Positions 1-8,347 are shown, counted from the stretch's first letter. The stretch is DNA of 64,000 nucleotides from Halococcus agarilyticus (GCF_000334895.1 NZ_BAFM01000004.1:62001-126000), one strand, 5' to 3'. Notes: generated by a model from the sequence alone, not told the origin. Numbers and translations are program-made.

Positions 1-42
1 CAACGGAGATGGATTTATGAAACCCCCCATCCAACCAACAGC

Positions 43-270
43 ATGGCCTCGGAGAACCTGAAAGTGATACTCGGGCTTGCAGCCGTGGTAGTCGGGGCGT
101 TCGTACTACTTGTAGCATTCACCTACCCAACGACGTTTTGCGTGAGTGGGACCGGGATCGAAGAAACCTGCACCACCGACACTATCGCAACGGCAGGCGT
201 CATCGTTGCAGGAGGGATTGGCCTACTCCTCGGAGGAACGGGAATCCGAACTGCTTGGGCGAATTGGTGA
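43..270 (+). CDS. small two-helix membrane protein
   Basis: A 75-residue protein of unknown function. Two hydrophobic segments (about residues 7-27 and 48-66) flank a short loop with two cysteines (FCVSG and ETCTT), which could form a disulfide outside the cell. An AT-rich box (gatttatg, about 10-17) lies roughly 28 nt before the ATG, so the transcript is probably leaderless; this is the main reason for calling it a gene. It is less GC-rich than most of the window, like the following gene-free stretch. I do not recognise a family. Confidence 0.6.
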   Translation: MASENLKVILGLAAVVVGAFVLLVAFTYPTTFCVSGTGIEETCTTDTIATAGVIVAGGIGLLLGGTGIRTAWANW

Positions 271-949
271 AAGCACGACAGAGCAGTAGCAACCATCGAG
301 GCCGGTGGATTTTGGCATAGAGCACTGAAATCCTACTGCGCCTCACTTTTCAGCCCCATCTGAACACCACTGTTCTACCGGCAGAACGCTAATACGGATA
401 CAGGAAGATCGTTGTGGTGGCGGCGATGACGAATCACCAACCTCTCTGAGCCCCTTATGATGAGATGGGAGGGTCACTGAGCCGCTACCGCTTCGATTAC
501 AAACGAGAATCGCACAGCGGCTTTCATCTGATTCGGGAGCCCTCAGCGGGTTTCTGATGCAACAGCAAGTCAAAGCAGCACAGCACTCCGGCGGACACCC
601 GGAGAGGGCCCGTCGAAATCCCCACTGCTCTCCGAGATCGAACGCAGCCCTGACCTGGACGGCAAGCCGTGCCGCCGTGCACGCTCGAATCGCCTACGAG
701 CAACGAGATCATGCGAACGGTTGCGCGATTTCGAGCACTGTGGTCAGCCACATGGCAAGAGAGACCAGCACAGCAGATAGCTACCAAACAGCCAGAGGAT
801 ACAGGGATTTCCGTGCAGTACTCCGCTCAAGCGTGCATCAGACAGCCGTCTGGCAAGAACCTCTCGGTCGTCTCTGTCGAGTAGATCGCGGTTCGGCGCG
901 TCCACGGGGAGCCACCAGTCATAAGCCGTCGCTCCGCCGATGACACGTC
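271..949. other. 679-bp stretch without a convincing gene
   Basis: Several short ORFs exist on both strands, but none shows the acidic composition, codon pattern or promoter spacing seen in the real genes here. The stretch is less GC-rich than the coding DNA around it. Its right end carries the promoter of the next gene: cataagcc at about 917-924, some 29 nt before the ATG at 950. It may hold decayed mobile or accessory DNA, but I could not identify a transposase remnant or terminal repeats. Confidence 0.5.
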
Positions 950-1966
950 ATGACGCCGGCCACCGAATCCGACGAGGCGCTGTTTCTCACGAGCGAGGAG
1001 TGTGCAGGGCTCGCGACGCCTGCGGAGTACGTCGCGGCGGTCCGCGAGGGCTACCGCCAGCGGGGCCACGGCGCGCCCGCGGCTCCGCGGACGACGCTCA
1101 CGAACGACGATCCACCGGGGATGTTGACGGGCTACACCGCGATCCTGCCAGAGACGGGCGCGATGGGCGGGTACACCTACGCCGCGGGCTTCGGCGACCA
1201 CGACGCTCACTTCATGCTGCCGCTGTTCGACGCCGACTCGGGCGCGCCGCTCGCGCTGCTCGACGGCGCGAGCCTCAACCCCTTCAAAACGGGAGCGGCG
1301 GGCGCAGTGGGGGTCGACGCGCTCGCGCGCGAGGACGCGACGACGCTCGCGGTGATCGGCAGCGGCGCGCAGGCCCGCGGCCAGGTCCGGGCGGCGGCCA
1401 CGGTCCGCGAGTTCGAGACCGTGAACGTCTACTCGCCGACCCACGAGCATCGCGAGTCGTTCGCCGCGACGATGAACGAACGACTCGACCCGGCGGTGGC
1501 CGCGGTCGCCTCCAGCGCCGCCGCGGTCGAGGACGCAGACGTGGTCATCACCGCGACGAATAGTTCGGAGCCGGTGTTCGACGGCGACCTCCTCGAAACC
1601 GGCGCGCACGTCACCGCGATGGGCCAGTACAACCCGGAGAAACGCGAACTCGATGCGACGACCATCCAGCGCGCGAAATACGTCCCCGACCTCCGCGAGC
1701 GCGTGATGCAGGACGCGGGTTCGTTCATCCACGCGGTCGAGGAGAGCGTCGTCAGCGAGGACGCGATCCACGCGGAACTCGGCGAAGTGGTTGCCGGCGA
1801 GGCTCCGGGTCGTGAGGCCGACGAGGAGATCACGGTGTTCGACTCGGGCGGGACGGGCATCGAAACCGTCGCGGCCGCCCACCTGCTCTACGAGACGGCG
1901 CACGAGAAGGGGCTGGGGACGCCGATCGAGTTCTCGCCGGCGAGTCAGGCGCTTACTGGGGAATGA
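950..1966 (+). CDS. ornithine cyclodeaminase / alanine dehydrogenase family protein
   Basis: This 338-residue protein belongs to the ornithine cyclodeaminase/mu-crystallin family, whose members are NAD(P)-dependent enzymes acting on amino or imino acids (ornithine to proline, archaeal alanine dehydrogenase, ketimine reductases). The Rossmann motif AVIGSGAQARGQ sits near residues 132-143, after the family's substrate-side segment LNPFKTGAAGAVG. The length is typical. A likely TATA box (cataagcc) centred about 29 nt before ATG 950 supports this start over an out-of-frame ATG at 940. No proline or alanine pathway gene is adjacent, so the exact substrate stays open. Confidence 0.88.
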   Translation: MTPATESDEALFLTSEECAGLATPAEYVAAVREGYRQRGHGAPAAPRTTLTNDDPPGMLTGYTAILPETGAMGGYTYAAGFGDHDAHFMLPLFDADSGAPLALLDGASLNPFKTGAAGAVGVDALAREDATTLAVIGSGAQARGQVRAAATVREFETVNVYSPTHEHRESFAATMNERLDPAVAAVASSAAAVEDADVVITATNSSEPVFDGDLLETGAHVTAMGQYNPEKRELDATTIQRAKYVPDLRERVMQDAGSFIHAVEESVVSEDAIHAELGEVVAGEAPGREADEEITVFDSGGTGIETVAAAHLLYETAHEKGLGTPIEFSPASQALTGE

Positions 1967-1979
1967 GGGGATGGCGGGA

Positions 1980-2270
1980 CTATTTCACAAGAACGAGAAC
2001 TGTCCCGACTGACAACAGAATTGACACTGAAACACCCCAGATTCGAAGCGCTCGGTTGAGTGTACTATTGTCCCTCCAATGATATCCCACGAGCAAGCTT
2101 ATACCACAAAAAATGCCACCGGCGTATCCGCTAATCAGTCCAATCGTGAATACCGACGCTGAAAACGGGAGTCCTTGTTCTACCAACCCATCCAAACTGC
2201 TCAGAACATCCGGAGTCACTCGCAACGCGAGCACGAGAATCAAAACGCCGAGAGCCGCACCCCCCCCCAA
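1980..2270 (-). CDS. small membrane protein, probably frameshifted at its N-terminus
   Basis: The frame encodes about 96 residues with three hydrophobic segments (ALGVLILVLALRV, FTIGLISGYAGGIFCGISLLV and VSVSILLSVGTVLVLV) and no recognised family. The frame opens only at a TTG inside a run of nine G (minus strand; C run at 2260-2268), an improbable start. With ten G an ATG at 2302 (MAEKYTMRPDSW...) would join in frame; with eight G a GTG at 2313 would. I infer a one-base indel in the homopolymer, from sequencing error, mutation or phase variation. Confidence 0.5.
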   Translation of the reverse strand: MGGGAALGVLILVLALRVTPDVLSSLDGLVEQGLPFSASVFTIGLISGYAGGIFCGISLLVGYHWRDNSTLNRALRIWGVSVSILLSVGTVLVLVK

Positions 2271-2348
2271 GAGTCCGGTCGCATGGTATATTTCTCAGCC
2301 ATTCGAGTAGCACGGATATAGCTTGCGCAGGATGGAAGAAGTCAATCC

Positions 2349-3512
2349 TCAGACGTACGGTCCGAGACCGACCGCGCGCACCAGCGGGATCCCGGCTGCG
2401 AGCGCGCCGAGGAGGTAGCCGCCGACCGCGCCGCCATTGAGAAGCGGAAGACCGGCGTGTGCGCGGCCCTGCATCACGAACCAGAGCAACGCCACGAGGC
2501 CACAGATCGTCCCGATCATCGCCGTGAGTGCGGGCAGAGTGAGCGCGAACCCGGTGACGAGCGGTGATGCGGGCGCGAACACGGCGGCGCTCGCCACCAT
2601 CACGCCCGGCATCACCGCGTCGCCCAGACCGACGAACAGCGCCTCGCGCTCGTCGAGGCCCGGCCGCTCGGCCGCGTCGTCACCGTCGCTGTTGGCGTCC
2701 GCTGTCTCGTCGGTGGCTGCGTCGTCGCCGCCGTCGGACTCGCTTCGCTCACGGCCTTGCCGTTCGCTGTTTCGAGGCGCTCCCTCCGGTCGCACCTCGC
2801 CTCGCTCGTCCGACGAGGCGAGCCTCGTTTCGCTCGGCTCGCCGCCGTCCGCTTCGACGGCCCGTCCGTCAGAATCCTCCGCGGTCGAAGGGCTCTCGTC
2901 GAGAAACGAATAGGAGAGTGTGAGCGGGATCACGAGGACGACCGGGAGTTTGAGGTCCATCACACCGTCGGCGAGCGCGAGCATGTGTTCGGTGCCGTAC
3001 ACCGAGATGGCGTCGTAGACCGCGAGCGCGACCAAGAGTACGATCGCGGGGAGGAGGCCGAAGCTGATGCCGAACAGTGCGGCCGCGCCCGCACCCATCA
3101 CGATCCCGGCGGCGTCGATGACGTACCACTCCGGGTAAAAGAGGAGTGCGCCCGCGAGCAGGCCCGCGGCGGCGAGCGCGAGCGGCGAGGTCGCGATCCC
3201 GGCGACCGACCAGCCGAGGGGTGCGGGCAGGAGCACCGAGAAGACATAGAGCGAGACGAACCCGGCCGAGAGGATCACGAATCCCCGAAGTACCCAGTCC
3301 GCGCCGAGTTTGATCGTTCCGAGCATCACTGCTGTGGCGACGAGGATCGCACCGAGATAGATCGCGCTGTTCGCCGGGTTCGAGGGGTTCTCGACCGCAC
3401 GGTAGCCCGCGGATTCGAACGGGCCGACGAGCGCGAGCGCGCCCACCTGGACCGCGAGAAAGATCGCGATCGTGGCCGCGCCGGCCGCGACGACCCGCCT
3501 GCGCTGGTGCAT
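2349..3512 (-). CDS. presenilin-type (A22 family) intramembrane aspartyl protease
   Basis: An integral membrane protease of the archaeal presenilin/signal-peptide-peptidase superfamily (387 residues). The two catalytic aspartates lie in membrane segments: YD at about D167 (VYDAISVYG) and GLGD at about D298 (FVGLGDAVMPG). A C-terminal GLPLL replaces the usual PAL motif. Between the catalytic motifs lies a hydrophilic linker of about 70 residues (roughly 205-275), rich in Ser, Glu, Asp and Arg, encoded by DNA with short inverted repeats. It would cleave transmembrane segments. An AT-rich box near 3598 may drive this gene and the divergent membrane-protein gene at 3640. Confidence 0.85.
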   Translation of the reverse strand: MHQRRRVVAAGAATIAIFLAVQVGALALVGPFESAGYRAVENPSNPANSAIYLGAILVATAVMLGTIKLGADWVLRGFVILSAGFVSLYVFSVLLPAPLGWSVAGIATSPLALAAAGLLAGALLFYPEWYVIDAAGIVMGAGAAALFGISFGLLPAIVLLVALAVYDAISVYGTEHMLALADGVMDLKLPVVLVIPLTLSYSFLDESPSTAEDSDGRAVEADGGEPSETRLASSDERGEVRPEGAPRNSERQGRERSESDGGDDAATDETADANSDGDDAAERPGLDEREALFVGLGDAVMPGVMVASAAVFAPASPLVTGFALTLPALTAMIGTICGLVALLWFVMQGRAHAGLPLLNGGAVGGYLLGALAAGIPLVRAVGLGPYV

Positions 3513-3639
3513 GGGCCACTCACTCCCGGCGCACCCTTCGGGGTTTCGTTGCGGGCTCGCGGGAATGAGTGTTCGAACGCCGAGCGATGCGAAGAGTTAG
3601 GCGGTCGCACACCCTCATTCGGGGAAGGATCGAAGAGTC

Positions 3640-4506
3640 ATGAACCTCCGTTCGTCACGGCCGGCGACGCTCGTCCGGGCGACGATCGCCGAGATCCGCG
3701 AGAACCATCTCACCTTTCTGGCCGGGAGTCTCGCCTTCTACGCGTTCGTCTCGCTGGTGCCGCTGTTCGTGCTGGCGTTCGTCGCGGCGACGGTCGTCGG
3801 CGGCGAGGCGTTCGCGACGCGGATCACCGAACTCCTCGAATCGACGCTGACCGAGAGCGCGCGCGACCTGCTCGCGGACGTGCTGACCGATCCCTCGGGC
3901 CAGACCGGCGCATCGGTGATCGGACTCGTGACGCTGCTGTGGAGCGCACTCAAGCTGTTCCGCGGGCTCGACATCGCGTTCGACGCGATCTACGGCGTGC
4001 GGCGGCCGAAATCGTTGCTCGCCCAGCTCCGCGACGGGGCGATCGTCCTCCTCGGCGTGGGGCTCGCGGTCGGCGCGATCGTGCTCACCAGTGCGGCGCT
4101 CGCGCTCCTTCCCACGATTCCCTACGTCGAGGGGTTCCATCCGTTGCTTCTCGTGGTTGGGCTCTCGCTCACCTTCCTGCCGCTGTACTACTTCCTGCCG
4201 GACGTCGACGTCTCGGTCGTCGAGGTGTTGCCGGGAACGCTGCTCGCGGCACTCGGCTGGACCGTGACCGAGTTCGCCTTCCAGCTCTACGTCGCCTACG
4301 CCGGCCAGTACGCCGCCTACGGCGTGATCGGTGGCGTTCTCCTCGTGCTGCTCTGGCTCTACTACAGCGGCCTCGTGCTCCTGCTGGGCGCGGTCGTGAA
4401 CGTCGTGCTCGCGGGCCGATCGGGGTTTCTCGACGACGAACGCGCGCCGCTCGATGCGTCCCGTGCTCCCGACACCGCTTCCGACGGCGGGCGGTGGCGG
4501 TGGTGA
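3640..4506 (+). CDS. YihY/virulence factor BrkB family membrane protein
   Basis: A polytopic membrane protein of 288 residues and the usual length for the YihY/BrkB family (once misnamed RNase BN). The order is a cytoplasmic N-terminus with the family segment TFLAGSLAFYAFVSLVPLFVL, an amphipathic region, then about five more helices, ending in AYGVIGGVLLVLLWLYYSGLVLLLGA, which is diagnostic. The family's molecular role is unsettled; membrane transport has been suggested. It is divergent from the presenilin-type gene, with agttagg at about 3596-3602 as a shared promoter box. The C-terminus runs straight into a hairpin array. Confidence 0.85.
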   Translation: MNLRSSRPATLVRATIAEIRENHLTFLAGSLAFYAFVSLVPLFVLAFVAATVVGGEAFATRITELLESTLTESARDLLADVLTDPSGQTGASVIGLVTLLWSALKLFRGLDIAFDAIYGVRRPKSLLAQLRDGAIVLLGVGLAVGAIVLTSAALALLPTIPYVEGFHPLLLVVGLSLTFLPLYYFLPDVDVSVVEVLPGTLLAALGWTVTEFAFQLYVAYAGQYAAYGVIGGVLLVLLWLYYSGLVLLLGAVVNVVLAGRSGFLDDERAPLDASRAPDTASDGGRWRW

Positions 4507-4660
4507 GCGCGCCTTCGGCGCGCGAGCCTCACTGGACCGGAGGTCCAGCGGTGGTGAGAGAAGCTTCGCTTCTCGAACGTCGGAAGACGAGCGGAGCGAG
4601 TCTTCCGGAAATGAGCAGGCCTCCGGCCTGCGAGCCTCGTCGGGCGAGCGAAGCGAGTCC
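4507..4660. repeat. array of short perfect hairpins
   Basis: Five inverted repeats lie head to tail: 4507-4523 (7-bp arms, loop TTC), 4532-4548 (7-bp arms, loop GGA), 4558-4574 (7-bp arms, loop TTC), 4582-4606 (7-bp arms, 11-nt loop) and 4616-4630 (6-bp arms, loop TCC). A GAGCGAAGCGAG-type motif ends the array at about 4645-4657. The arm sequences differ, but four of the five have a three-base loop. The array starts immediately after the stop of the BrkB-family gene and ends before a convergent small gene, so it may act as a terminator for one or both. Confidence 0.75.
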
Positions 4661-4676
4661 GGCGGTGGTGAACGTC

Positions 4677-4856
4677 TCAACCGAGAACGCGAACACAGAA
4701 CCGCAGGACGCCGTACACTACCAGCGCCCAAAACAGCAGTTCGGCCATCCGATTCGCGGCCACGAACCCATCGAACCCGAACGCGAGCGTCATCGCCAGC
4801 ACCGCCAGAGCGGTCACGACACCCGCCGCGACACGACGATCGCGCAGGACTGCCAT
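4677..4856 (-). CDS. 59-residue membrane protein
   Basis: A short ORF on the minus strand with ATG at 4856. The peptide begins MAVLRDRRVAAG and has two hydrophobic segments (about residues 9-26 and 38-53) around an FDGFVAANR turn, ending in RVLG. Its basic N-terminus fits a cytoplasmic-side start. It is convergent with the BrkB-family gene across the hairpin array. An AT-containing box (gcgatactg on the minus strand, about 34 nt upstream) could be its promoter. No family is recognised. Confidence 0.5.
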   Translation of the reverse strand: MAVLRDRRVAAGVVTALAVLAMTLAFGFDGFVAANRMAELLFWALVVYGVLRFCVRVLG

Positions 4857-4921
4857 TTCGTCCCCTCTCCAGCTCCGATCGGAAGTCAGTATCGCTCGGA
4901 CGAGCTATCGACCCTCATCAG

Positions 4922-5143
4922 TCACTCGGCGTAGAGTCGACTGCCGAGCAACAACGCCGGCTCGTTTCTGGGATCGACCGCGAGATACGGCCGCTCGACC
5001 GGTCCAAATACGTCGACCACTTGGCCCACGGTCGAGAGCTCCTGATCGCTGAGCTCGGTCCCGATGTCGGGATGAGTCTCGTCGGGACAGCGGACGATCG
5101 CGAGTCCCTGAGCGACCCGGACGACCTCGCCGGCGCGTTTCAT
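4922..5143 (-). CDS. gar1: H/ACA ribonucleoprotein subunit Gar1
   Basis: Gar1 is a core protein of H/ACA guide-RNA particles that direct pseudouridylation of rRNA, binding the Cbf5 enzyme and helping substrate turnover. The 73-residue protein is a single small beta-barrel domain with the family signature [18 protein letters not shown] (about residues 39-56). The eukaryotic RGG tails are absent, as is usual in archaea. Its ATG overlaps the stop of srp19 by four bases (ATGA), so the two are almost certainly co-transcribed and translationally coupled. Confidence 0.9.
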   Translation of the reverse strand: MKRAGEVVRVAQGLAIVRCPDETHPDIGTELSDQELSTVGQVVDVFGPVERPYLAVDPRNEPALLLGSRLYAE

Positions 5144-5418
5144 TCCCGGAGGACGGCGACGTACGCCGCGACCGCCTGGAGGAGATCGGACTTGCCGGCG
5201 TCGTCGGCGTTCTCGATCAGGACTCGCCCCCGAGGTTCGTACTCGCGCGGGTAGGTCTTCTCGCGCTCGATCACCACGTCGTAGCCGACCTGGCCAGCGG
5301 CGCGCGCGATCTCGTCGACCGTCGGTGCCGGGACCGCCGCCGACCGGGGGACCCGCCGGCCCTCGCTCCGGCTCAGCTCCCGATCGAGGTAGGCGGGCCA
5401 GATGACGTTCTCGACCAT
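5140..5418 (-). CDS. srp19: signal recognition particle protein SRP19
   Basis: SRP19 binds the 7S RNA and helps load SRP54 for co-translational membrane targeting. The 92-residue length is typical of archaeal SRP19. The conserved start VIWPAYLD is followed by [11 protein letters not shown] (RNA-contacting basic segment) and [15 protein letters not shown]. The promoter box cgtttacgc lies about 28 nt before ATG 5418, suggesting a leaderless transcript. It heads the srp19-gar1 pair. Confidence 0.92.
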   Translation of the reverse strand: MVENVIWPAYLDRELSRSEGRRVPRSAAVPAPTVDEIARAAGQVGYDVVIEREKTYPREYEPRGRVLIENADDAGKSDLLQAVAAYVAVLRE

Positions 5419-5496
5419 GCCGCGTCTTTCCCCCGGCCCCGCGTAAACGTCTTCGGTCCGGGCTGGTTCGGCTCCAGCTTCGAGCGGGTCGGGACG

Positions 5497-6201
5497 TTAT
5501 CGGTGTTCCTGCTCTCCGCCGTCGGTGATTCGGCCGGAGCAGGTGGGTGGTGGATCGACCGTCTGCTTGAACTTCCTGAATCGGAGTCCGGACTCCTCGT
5601 CGATGTAGATCTGGATGTACTCGTAGTTGCTACAGCGAGCTATTTCCCACGTGAACGTCTCGCTCGCGCCGGATTCCGTTTCGGCTCGGATTCGGTAGCT
5701 GCCCTGTTTCGTTATCGGGTTGTCCACGCGCGTCGAGGAGTCGGCGTCGAGATCGAAGGTGTCGTCGAGCAACGCCGAGCCGTTTTTCGTGATCGAAACA
5801 GAGAGCGAGTGGGATGCGTCGTCGTCGTTCCAGAGGACGAACTTACCCACGTACCGGGCGTCACCGACGGTGGTCTGTGGGCCGGGAGGTGCAGTCGGCT
5901 CCGTCGTTTCGGTCACCGTGGGGTCGATTTCAGCCGTTTCGCCGTCGGTCGTCGCGTCCAGGGTCGTCTCGTTCGGGGTGGTCGATCCGTCTCCGACGGA
6001 AGTCGTGGTCCCCTCGGTCGTTTCGGTGTCGGTGGCGGCGGACGTGTTCGCAGCCGTTTCCGACGTGGACTGGATATTACCGGTCGTGGTGGTCGGTGAT
6101 GACGATTCGTCGCCCGACCGTCCCGCGTTCGTGCATCCGGCCACGAGAGCGGTCGCGCCGAGAGCCGCTCTGCGAACGAAGCGCCGACGGCTCTCGTCCA
6201 T
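5497..6201 (-). CDS. predicted Tat-exported lipoprotein of unknown function
   Basis: A 234-residue protein. Starting at ATG 6201 it has a short twin-arginine signal (MDESRRRFVRRAALGATALVAGC) with a lipobox Cys near residue 23. A Ser/Thr-rich linker of about 90 residues follows, probably O-glycosylated, and then a compact beta-rich C-terminal domain of about 110 residues with two cysteines. The domain is not one I can name. Longer in-frame starts would bury the signal peptide, so 6201 is preferred. It is divergent from the oxidase locus. Confidence 0.7.
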   Translation of the reverse strand: MDESRRRFVRRAALGATALVAGCTNAGRSGDESSSPTTTTGNIQSTSETAANTSAATDTETTEGTTTSVGDGSTTPNETTLDATTDGETAEIDPTVTETTEPTAPPGPQTTVGDARYVGKFVLWNDDDASHSLSVSITKNGSALLDDTFDLDADSSTRVDNPITKQGSYRIRAETESGASETFTWEIARCSNYEYIQIYIDEESGLRFRKFKQTVDPPPTCSGRITDGGEQEHR

Positions 6202-6393
6202 GTCGTTCGTGGCGAACGGGGCGACAAGTGCTTTGTGGGGGCGATCGATTCGCCCCGCGCCAGACGATCCGCGGTCCGCTACCGGCCGCCACGTTTCGCT
6301 CGTCGGCGGTCGTGAGAGCCCGATCGAGTTCGGACGTCCCCTCTCGACAGCACCGCCTCGCACCTTCCGGAAAGCGGTCCGCCCGTCCGCTGG

Positions 6394-6400
6394 CTATTAG
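6394..6400 (+). promoter_or_regulatory. TATA-like box of the coxA transcript
   Basis: The AT-rich element ctattag is centred about 27 nt before the ATG at 6424, not before the coxA start at 6521. In haloarchaea this spacing marks transcription beginning at or next to the start codon, which makes 6424 the expected first codon of the mRNA. Confidence 0.5.
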
Positions 6401-6423
6401 TCGGTCGGTCCCGACGACCGCGT

Positions 6424-6528
6424 ATGAACCGTGTCGCGGCAGTCGGGAACCGTGCCGACCGGGCGCTTGCAGTGGCAGGCGAAACCGTCGCGCTCCCGCG
6501 TCGCGTCGACACCCCCACCCATGGTTGA
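6424..6528 (+). CDS. putative 34-residue leader ORF coupled to coxA
   Basis: This ORF starts at the predicted transcription start and ends in TGA at 6526-6528, overlapping the first eight bases of coxA (start 6521). The peptide begins MNRVAAVGNRADRALAV and is rich in Ala, Arg and Val, with no membrane segment. It may be a leader cistron that carries ribosomes to coxA on an otherwise leaderless mRNA. It could also be a chance open frame in GC-rich DNA. Similar ORFs precede three other genes in this window. Confidence 0.35.
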   Translation: MNRVAAVGNRADRALAVAGETVALPRRVDTPTHG

Positions 6529-8347
6529 GGCGATCGTCGGCATCGCGGTGCTCGGCCTGATCCTCGGGCTCCTCGCGTGGCGGATCCACGTGAACCGGGC
6601 GACAGCGCCGCCCGAACCGGCCCGCCCGGACGGTGGTGAGCGTGCCGACGGTGGCTACCTCCCCGCGAACCCCACCACCGAGGCCGGCACGGAGACCGCG
6701 GCAAAGTCGGCGGGGATCACGCGCTGGCTCACGACTGTCGATCACAAGGACATCGGGATCATGTACATCGTCTTCGGGACGATCGCGGGGCTGTGGGGCG
6801 GCACCGACGCGATGATGATCCGGACCGAGCTCCTCACCCCCGAAGCCGACATCTGGACCGAGGCGACCTACAACGCGCTCTTCACGACCCACGGGATCAC
6901 GATGTTGATCCTCTTTGTCACCCCCGTGTTCTTCGGCCTCGCGAACTACTTCCTGCCCATCCTGATCGGGGCCGACGACCTCGCCTTCCCGCGACTCAAC
7001 GCGCTCGGCTTCTGGCTGTTGCCGCCCGCACTGATCCTCATTCGGGGCGGGCTCGTCATCAACGTCTTCGCGAAGTTCCTCGGCGTCTGGATCCCCGTGG
7101 AGGCGATCGAGTTCCTGTTCGCGATCAAGCCTCCCGAGATCGGGTGGTATCTGTACACACCGCTGTCGATCCAGTCGCCGAACCCCCAGGTGGATTTCTT
7201 CCTGCTCGGCCTCCACCTGAGCGGGATCGCGACCGTGCTCGCCTCGATCAACTTCATCGTCACCGTGTTCGCCGAGCGCGGCGAGGGCGTCTCGTGGGCC
7301 GACCTCGACCTGTTCACGTGGACGCTCGTCACGACGGCGGGGATCGCGCTGTTCGCGTTCTCGCTGCTCGGCAGCGCGATCGTCATGTTGCTGCTCGATC
7401 GGAACTTCGGCACGGCCTTCTTCACACTCGACGGCGGCGGGCCGATCCTCTGGCAGCACATCTTCTGGTTCTGGGGCCACCCCGAAGTGTACATCCTCGT
7501 CCTCCCCGGGTTCGGGCTGATGAGCTACATCCTCCCGAAGTTCGCCGGACGGACGCTGTTCGGCCGAACCTACGTGATCTACTCGACGTTCGCGATCGGG
7601 GTGCTCTCGTTCGGGGTGTGGGCCCATCACATGTTCTCCACGGGGATCGATCCGCGGATCCGCGCGAGCTTCATGGCGGTCTCGCTCGCGATCGCGATCC
7701 CGAGCGCGATCAAGGAGTTCAACTGGATCACGACGATCTGGAAGGGGCGAGTCAGGCTAACCGCGCCGATGATCTTCTGTGTCGGCGGGCTCAGCACGTT
7801 CGTGATCGGCGGCATCACGGGGGTGTTCCTCGCCTCGATCCCGGTGGACCTGCTGTATCACGACACCTACTACGTCGTGGGACACTTCCACATGATCCTG
7901 ATGGGCGTCATCCCGTTCATGATGATGGCGGCGAGTTACTACTGGTTCCCGATCCTCACCGAGCGGATGTACGACCGGCCGCTCGCCCGGTTTCAGGCCG
8001 TGCTGATGGTGGTCGGCGTGATCGTGACCTTCGGCGCGATGCTCATTACTGGTGCGCTCGGGCTGCCGCGGCGGTTCGCGAGCTACCCCGCGGAGTTCGC
8101 GCCGCTGATGGAGATCACGACGATCGGGGCGTACGTCGTCGGGATCAGCGTAATGTTGTGGGTGTGGAACATGCTCAAATCCTACTTCTGGGGCTCGCGG
8201 ATCACCGAGGCCGACGTCTGGGATCTGAAGGAGGTCGGCCAGTTCACTCGCGAGTGGCAGCACTTCGAGGCGCAGCTCCGCGAGCGCTACGCGACCGATG
8301 GTTCGGGTACGCCGAGCGAGTCATCCGGGAGTGAGAGCGAGAGATGA
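6521..8347 (+). CDS. coxA: heme-copper cytochrome oxidase subunit I
   Basis: The catalytic subunit of an aa3-type (A family) oxidase that reduces O2 to water and pumps protons across the cell membrane. The protein has 608 residues. An extra N-terminal helix and a linker of about 50 residues precede the conserved core at TTVDHKDIG. Visible ligands are His124 (low-spin heme), H320 of GHPEVY (CuB, with its cross-linking Tyr), the His-His pair 369-370 (CuB) and the histidines of GHFH at 455 and 457 (hemes). The Glu in GHPEVY marks the D-channel type. ATG 6521 is preferred over an upstream in-frame start because of the promoter position. It heads a tight operon of three genes. Confidence 0.95.
   Translation: MVEAIVGIAVLGLILGLLAWRIHVNRATAPPEPARPDGGERADGGYLPANPTTEAGTETAAKSAGITRWLTTVDHKDIGIMYIVFGTIAGLWGGTDAMMIRTELLTPEADIWTEATYNALFTTHGITMLILFVTPVFFGLANYFLPILIGADDLAFPRLNALGFWLLPPALILIRGGLVINVFAKFLGVWIPVEAIEFLFAIKPPEIGWYLYTPLSIQSPNPQVDFFLLGLHLSGIATVLASINFIVTVFAERGEGVSWADLDLFTWTLVTTAGIALFAFSLLGSAIVMLLLDRNFGTAFFTLDGGGPILWQHIFWFWGHPEVYILVLPGFGLMSYILPKFAGRTLFGRTYVIYSTFAIGVLSFGVWAHHMFSTGIDPRIRASFMAVSLAIAIPSAIKEFNWITTIWKGRVRLTAPMIFCVGGLSTFVIGGITGVFLASIPVDLLYHDTYYVVGHFHMILMGVIPFMMMAASYYWFPILTERMYDRPLARFQAVLMVVGVIVTFGAMLITGALGLPRRFASYPAEFAPLMEITTIGAYVVGISVMLWVWNMLKSYFWGSRITEADVWDLKEVGQFTREWQHFEAQLRERYATDGSGTPSESSGSESER

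Noticed and set aside
343-943. Several overlapping 60-130-codon frames in the first gene-free region
   Set aside because: Basic, Cys- or Ser-rich translations, no promoter spacing and no family; treated as non-coding or decayed DNA.
2757-4934. Very long plus-strand open frame (725 codons) opposite and across the presenilin-type and BrkB-type genes
   Set aside because: Antisense and out-of-frame shadow of GC-rich coding DNA. The peptide is Arg-rich, has no fold motifs and conflicts with two well-supported membrane proteins.
6077-7630. Long minus-strand frame opposite coxA
   Set aside because: Shadow frame; coxA motifs on the plus strand are decisive.
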